A stretch of DNA of 64,000 nt. Source: Bacteroidota bacterium (GTDB lineage Bacteria; Bacteroidota; Bacteroidia; Bacteroidales; Dysgonomonadaceae). The position numbers and the translations under genes were made by a program. Position 1 is the first letter of the stretch; each line of letters begins with the position of its first letter. The notes beneath the pieces are model-generated. The model did not search any database. It saw nothing but the letters and a program-made list of their open reading frames with translations, and was not told the origin of the DNA. Below, one piece after another: positions 61,446 to 64,000 of the stretch. Location: positions 62,001-126,000 of the forward strand of contig JAEWGM010000021.1 of assembly GCA_023388315.1 (NCBI GenBank), written 5' to 3'.

Positions 61446-62255
61446 ATGAGATTAATTATTCAACCCGATGCCGATCAAATGGCTCAATGGGCGGCAAATT
61501 ACATCGCTGCGAAAATCAATAACGCGAACCCCACCGCGGAAAAACCGTTTGTGCTGGGATTGCCAACAGGTTCATCGCCGTTGGCAACCTACAAAGCGCT
61601 GATTAAATTGTATGAAAAAGGGGCGGTTTCGTTTGAAAACGTCATCACGTTCAATATGGATGAGTATATCGGATTAGCCAAAGACCATCCGCAAAGCTAC
61701 CACACCTTTATGTGGAACAACTTTTTTAATCATATCGATATTAAGAAAGAAAACGCTCATATTCTCAACGGAATGGCCGAAGACCCCGAAGCGGAATGCG
61801 CTGCTTACGAAAAAGCAATCGCCGATGCAGGCGGAATAGATTTGTTCTTGGGCGGCATTGGTCCCGATGGGCATATCGCTTTTAACGAGCCGGGTTCGTC
61901 ACTCACCTCGCGTACGCGAATAAAAACTCTCACTACCGATACGGTAATCGCCAACTCGCGTTTCTTTGACAACGATGTGAATAAAGTCCCCAAAACCGCA
62001 CTCACTGTGGGTGTTGGAACGGTAATGGATGCCAAAGAAGTGGTGATTTTGGTAAACGGACACCACAAAGCGCGCGCGCTATATCACGCGGTGGAAGGCC
62101 CCATCACGCAAATGTGGACTATCAGCGCGTTGCAAATGCACCCGAAAGGGCTTATCGTATGCGATTACGACGCTTGCGCCGAATTGAAAGTGGGCACCTA
62201 CAAATATTTCCTCGATATTGAGCACGACAACTTAGACCCGGAGTCGTTGCTGTAA
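61446..62255 (+). CDS. nagB: Glucosamine-6-phosphate deaminase
   Basis: 269 aa. It converts glucosamine 6-phosphate to fructose 6-phosphate and ammonia. Seen are [12 protein letters not shown] near residues 38-49, the catalytic Asp in FNMDEYIGL, and [18 protein letters not shown] with the active-site His. Its length is that of the NagB enzymes in Bacteroidetes and E. coli. Confidence 0.95.
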   Translation: MRLIIQPDADQMAQWAANYIAAKINNANPTAEKPFVLGLPTGSSPLATYKALIKLYEKGAVSFENVITFNMDEYIGLAKDHPQSYHTFMWNNFFNHIDIKKENAHILNGMAEDPEAECAAYEKAIADAGGIDLFLGGIGPDGHIAFNEPGSSLTSRTRIKTLTTDTVIANSRFFDNDVNKVPKTALTVGVGTVMDAKEVVILVNGHHKARALYHAVEGPITQMWTISALQMHPKGLIVCDYDACAELKVGTYKYFLDIEHDNLDPESLL

Positions 62256-62551
62256 TCCACCAATGATTTAAAATATGAATATCCGCATAAATGCCTAATT
62301 CGATTTATAACCATATAGATACATAATAGATACATAGTATTTAAAGAAACAACAACAACAATAGCAACACAATAGGTATAGTAGCGGCGCTACTATGTGT
62401 AAAACAAGTTTTCCATGTAATAACTTATTATCGCTTTTTCACTCGCTCTCTATAAACTATATTTCTATGTGGTTTGAAAAAGAATATCTTCCTTTGGTTA
62501 TCCATACAAGATGGCTCAGGTAAAATATCCGGTCATTCATTCATTATTTAA

Positions 62552-62597
62552 AAAAAATCCCGCAAGTTGATTTCTCAATTGTGCGGGATTTTTTGTG
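62552..62597. terminator. Bidirectional terminator between nagB and the DUF4126 gene
   Basis: AAAAAATCCCGCA pairs with TGCGGGATTTTTT around an inner AGTTGA/TCAATT stem. The A/T flanks serve both strands. The remaining 62256-62551 is AT-rich with an AAC-rich run near 62345-62370, and I see no gene. Confidence 0.8.
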
Positions 62598-62615
62598 TTA
62601 AGATAGTGGAGTGAA

Positions 62616-63230
62616 TTATTCAATATCTTCAATGTTAAGTTGCTCGGCCACTTTTATTTTCTTTCGTTTTTTCAATTTTCGATACCCCAGCCGCAAAATA
62701 ATCACAATAAAAACCACCAAAAGTATGGCTACCAGTATGGGCGCGATAAGCGACATTATGGAAAAGCCTGTTGCCGCAACGCCTTCGCCGGTGGAAACCA
62801 CGGGATTACCCACTCCTGCCGTAAATTGTGTTGACATCAGCCGTGTGAGGGCACTTCCGCTTTGGATGGTAGCAGCCGCTCCACCGCCCACAACAACGCC
62901 CATTACCCATTTCATCCACTCGCTTTCGGCGGGAAATACGGAGGTCATCAGCAAAGTGCCGGCGCCAACCGATAAGGGCGTGGCAATGCTGTCCAGCAGG
63001 TTATCGACAAATGGGATATAATAGGCCAGCACCTCCGCCACAGAAGCTACGCCAAAGCAAAGGAGCGCGGGTGTGGAACCCATCCACGCGAAGTTCTCGC
63101 CCAACGGCAAAAAACCGAAACGCGACGCAAATCCCGCCACCAAAAGCGGAATAAAAACACGAAATCCCGCACTGGCGCTAAGCCCAATTCCCAGCGCTAT
63201 CGCGCTAATGGTTTCCATATTCATGTTCAA
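62616..63230 (-). CDS. DUF4126 family membrane protein
   Basis: 204 aa with five or six hydrophobic segments. The DUF4126 pattern is visible: SAIALGIGLSASAGFRVFIPLLVAGFASRFG, then GVASVAEVLAYYIPFVDNLLDSIATPL and VVGGGAAATIQSGSALTR. A basic C-terminal tail (RKLKKRKKIKVAEQ) is cytoplasmic. The function is unknown. It lies 11 bp downstream of nothing on its strand but is close to the GNAT gene (35 bp). Confidence 0.85.
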   Translation of the reverse strand: MNMNMETISAIALGIGLSASAGFRVFIPLLVAGFASRFGFLPLGENFAWMGSTPALLCFGVASVAEVLAYYIPFVDNLLDSIATPLSVGAGTLLMTSVFPAESEWMKWVMGVVVGGGAAATIQSGSALTRLMSTQFTAGVGNPVVSTGEGVAATGFSIMSLIAPILVAILLVVFIVIILRLGYRKLKKRKKIKVAEQLNIEDIE

Positions 63231-63265
63231 AAGCCTTTAAATTGGTTTGCGAGGTATTTGACCGT

Positions 63266-63604
63266 TTAAGGATTTTTTGGTTTAACGCCGCACGCTTCGC
63301 CCGTTGGCTCATCTGTTTCGCGATGCCAAATATCGCTGAAACCATCGGGATTACGGCGGAATTTGGCCAAAATATAAGAACAACTAGGGATGACTTTGTA
63401 ATTGTTTTCGCGAGCGTATTTTACCATTTCGTCGAACAATTTTCCGGCAATGCCTTGGCCTTCCAACTCGGGACGAACGCCGGTGTGATACGCGTTGAGG
63501 ATGTTGTTTTTCACTTCAAAATCCAGTTCGGCCACTTGCCTTCCGTTTTCCATAATAAAGAAACTGCCCAAACGGTTATCTTTTATTTTAAATTCAATGT
63601 TCAT
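63266..63604 (-). CDS. Small GNAT family N-acetyltransferase (YidJ/YjdJ-like)
   Basis: 112 aa. The short GNAT fold has VRPELEGQGIAGKLFDEMVKYARENNYKVIPSCSYI, in which GQGIAGKL is the acetyl-CoA pyrophosphate loop and PSCSYI the closing strand. This subfamily (GCN5-like, about 90-110 aa) acts on unknown substrates. It lies 9 bp before the MscS gene end on the same strand. Confidence 0.88.
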   Translation of the reverse strand: MNIEFKIKDNRLGSFFIMENGRQVAELDFEVKNNILNAYHTGVRPELEGQGIAGKLFDEMVKYARENNYKVIPSCSYILAKFRRNPDGFSDIWHRETDEPTGEACGVKPKNP

Positions 63605-63613
63605 ACTTTCTTT

Positions 63614-64000
63614 TTAATTTAAGTTGTTGTTGTCATTTTTTGAAACACCCAATTCCGTGTCGGGCGCATAGTGCAATGTGCGTTGCGGAAACGGAATGGA
63701 GATGTTGTTTGCCCTGAATTTTTCGAAAATCTTTTCTCGTATGCTGCTTTTGATGTTTTCAACCCGAAACATATTTTTTGCCCAGAAGTACACAGTAAAT
63801 TCAAGAGATGAGTCTGCAAATTGGTTAAAACGTACAAATGGGGCGGGAGAGGTTTCCACTTCGGGATTTTCTTGTGCCACTTGCTTTAAAATGGCGATTA
63901 CTTGTTGAGGGTCTGAGCCATAATCTACTCCAACAGAGACATCGAACCGCGACTTCTCGTTGTTGTGCGACCAGTTGATGATCCGGTTTTTGGTGAGTTG
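63614..64000 (-). CDS. MscS family mechanosensitive channel (partial, N-terminus beyond the window)
   Basis: The minus-strand frame is open to the window edge, giving 128 residues. The visible part is the C-terminal cytoplasmic domain of a small-conductance channel: LTKNRIINWSHNNEKSRFDVSVGVDYGSDP, then EVETSPAPFVRFNQFADSSLEFTVYFW and FRANNISIPFPQRTLHY. The pore helix and membrane segments are outside the window. Such channels release osmolytes under hypo-osmotic stress. Confidence 0.9.
   Translation of the reverse strand, partial: QLTKNRIINWSHNNEKSRFDVSVGVDYGSDPQQVIAILKQVAQENPEVETSPAPFVRFNQFADSSLEFTVYFWAKNMFRVENIKSSIREKIFEKFRANNISIPFPQRTLHYAPDTELGVSKNDNNNLN

Overview
The window looks like the chromosome of a Bacteroidetes bacterium, most likely from the order Bacteroidales; I cannot fix the genus. 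The evidence is a recurrent TAnnTTTG promoter element upstream of genes on both strands, the near absence of Shine-Dalgarno sequences, and a typical gene set. That set includes a BFN-UVR protein, an RprX/RprY-type two-component pair, a lipoprotein TamA-like Omp85 protein followed by a very large TamB, RicT with GldH, meso-diaminopimelate dehydrogenase, a GH57/glycosyltransferase/debranching-enzyme glycogen cluster, and an FprA flavodiiron protein.

Layout. Positions 1-2.2 kb are housekeeping: partial rsmE, BFN-UVR, tRNA-His and a SpoU methyltransferase. Positions 2.2-12.7 kb form an AT-rich accessory region with every gene on the minus strand. Its left part (2.3-6.5 kb) is a string of unrelated small genes: a methyltransferase, a membrane protein, a lipoprotein, an SRPBCC protein and a Crp-like regulator. 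They are separated by imperfect-palindrome spacers and by copies of a 120-bp hairpin repeat. Its right part (6.7-12.6 kb) is a defence operon. It holds a truncated C5 cytosine methyltransferase, a probable PD-(D/E)xK-type protein, HamA and HamB of a Hachiman system, and an AlbA_2/Schlafen-type protein. HamB is split by a frameshift at a run of nine A. Positions 12.7-16.5 kb carry a PanE-like reductase, an ECF sigma factor with a membrane partner, and a secreted hydrolase.

Positions 16.9-21.3 kb hold transketolase, rpiB, a GH25 lysozyme-like protein and an S41 protease. Positions 21.5-29.2 kb hold what I consider one of the two most interesting loci. A tetraheme NapC/NrfH cytochrome is fused to a SUMF1 domain that lacks the catalytic cysteines. 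It is followed by two Tat-exported probable lipoproteins (a Gfo/Idh oxidoreductase and an AP-endonuclease-2-type TIM barrel), then the CcsBA cytochrome c maturation protein and a second, cytoplasmic Gfo/Idh enzyme. I infer a cell-envelope redox system acting on a sugar-like substrate. The other locus, at 30.0-32.4 kb, encodes a stand-alone cobalamin-binding protein with the Wx9EH signature of B12 photoreceptors, a small helical protein, and a PAS histidine kinase without a transmembrane segment. This could be a light-sensing two-component input.

Positions 32.6-43.9 kb hold a BASS-type transporter, an esterase, gmk, yicC, rprY/rprX, a CDP-alcohol phosphatidyltransferase, an M28 peptidase and the TamA-like protein; tamB follows to 48.3 kb. 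Positions 48.6-51.4 kb hold holB, ricT and gldH. Positions 51.6-56.2 kb are the glycogen/alpha-glucan cluster. Positions 56.4-64 kb hold a rhomboid protease, ddh, a HepT/MntA toxin-antitoxin pair, lgt, fprA, nagB, a DUF4126 membrane protein, a GNAT enzyme and the end of an MscS channel. I saw no CRISPR array, rRNA, integrase or intact transposase.
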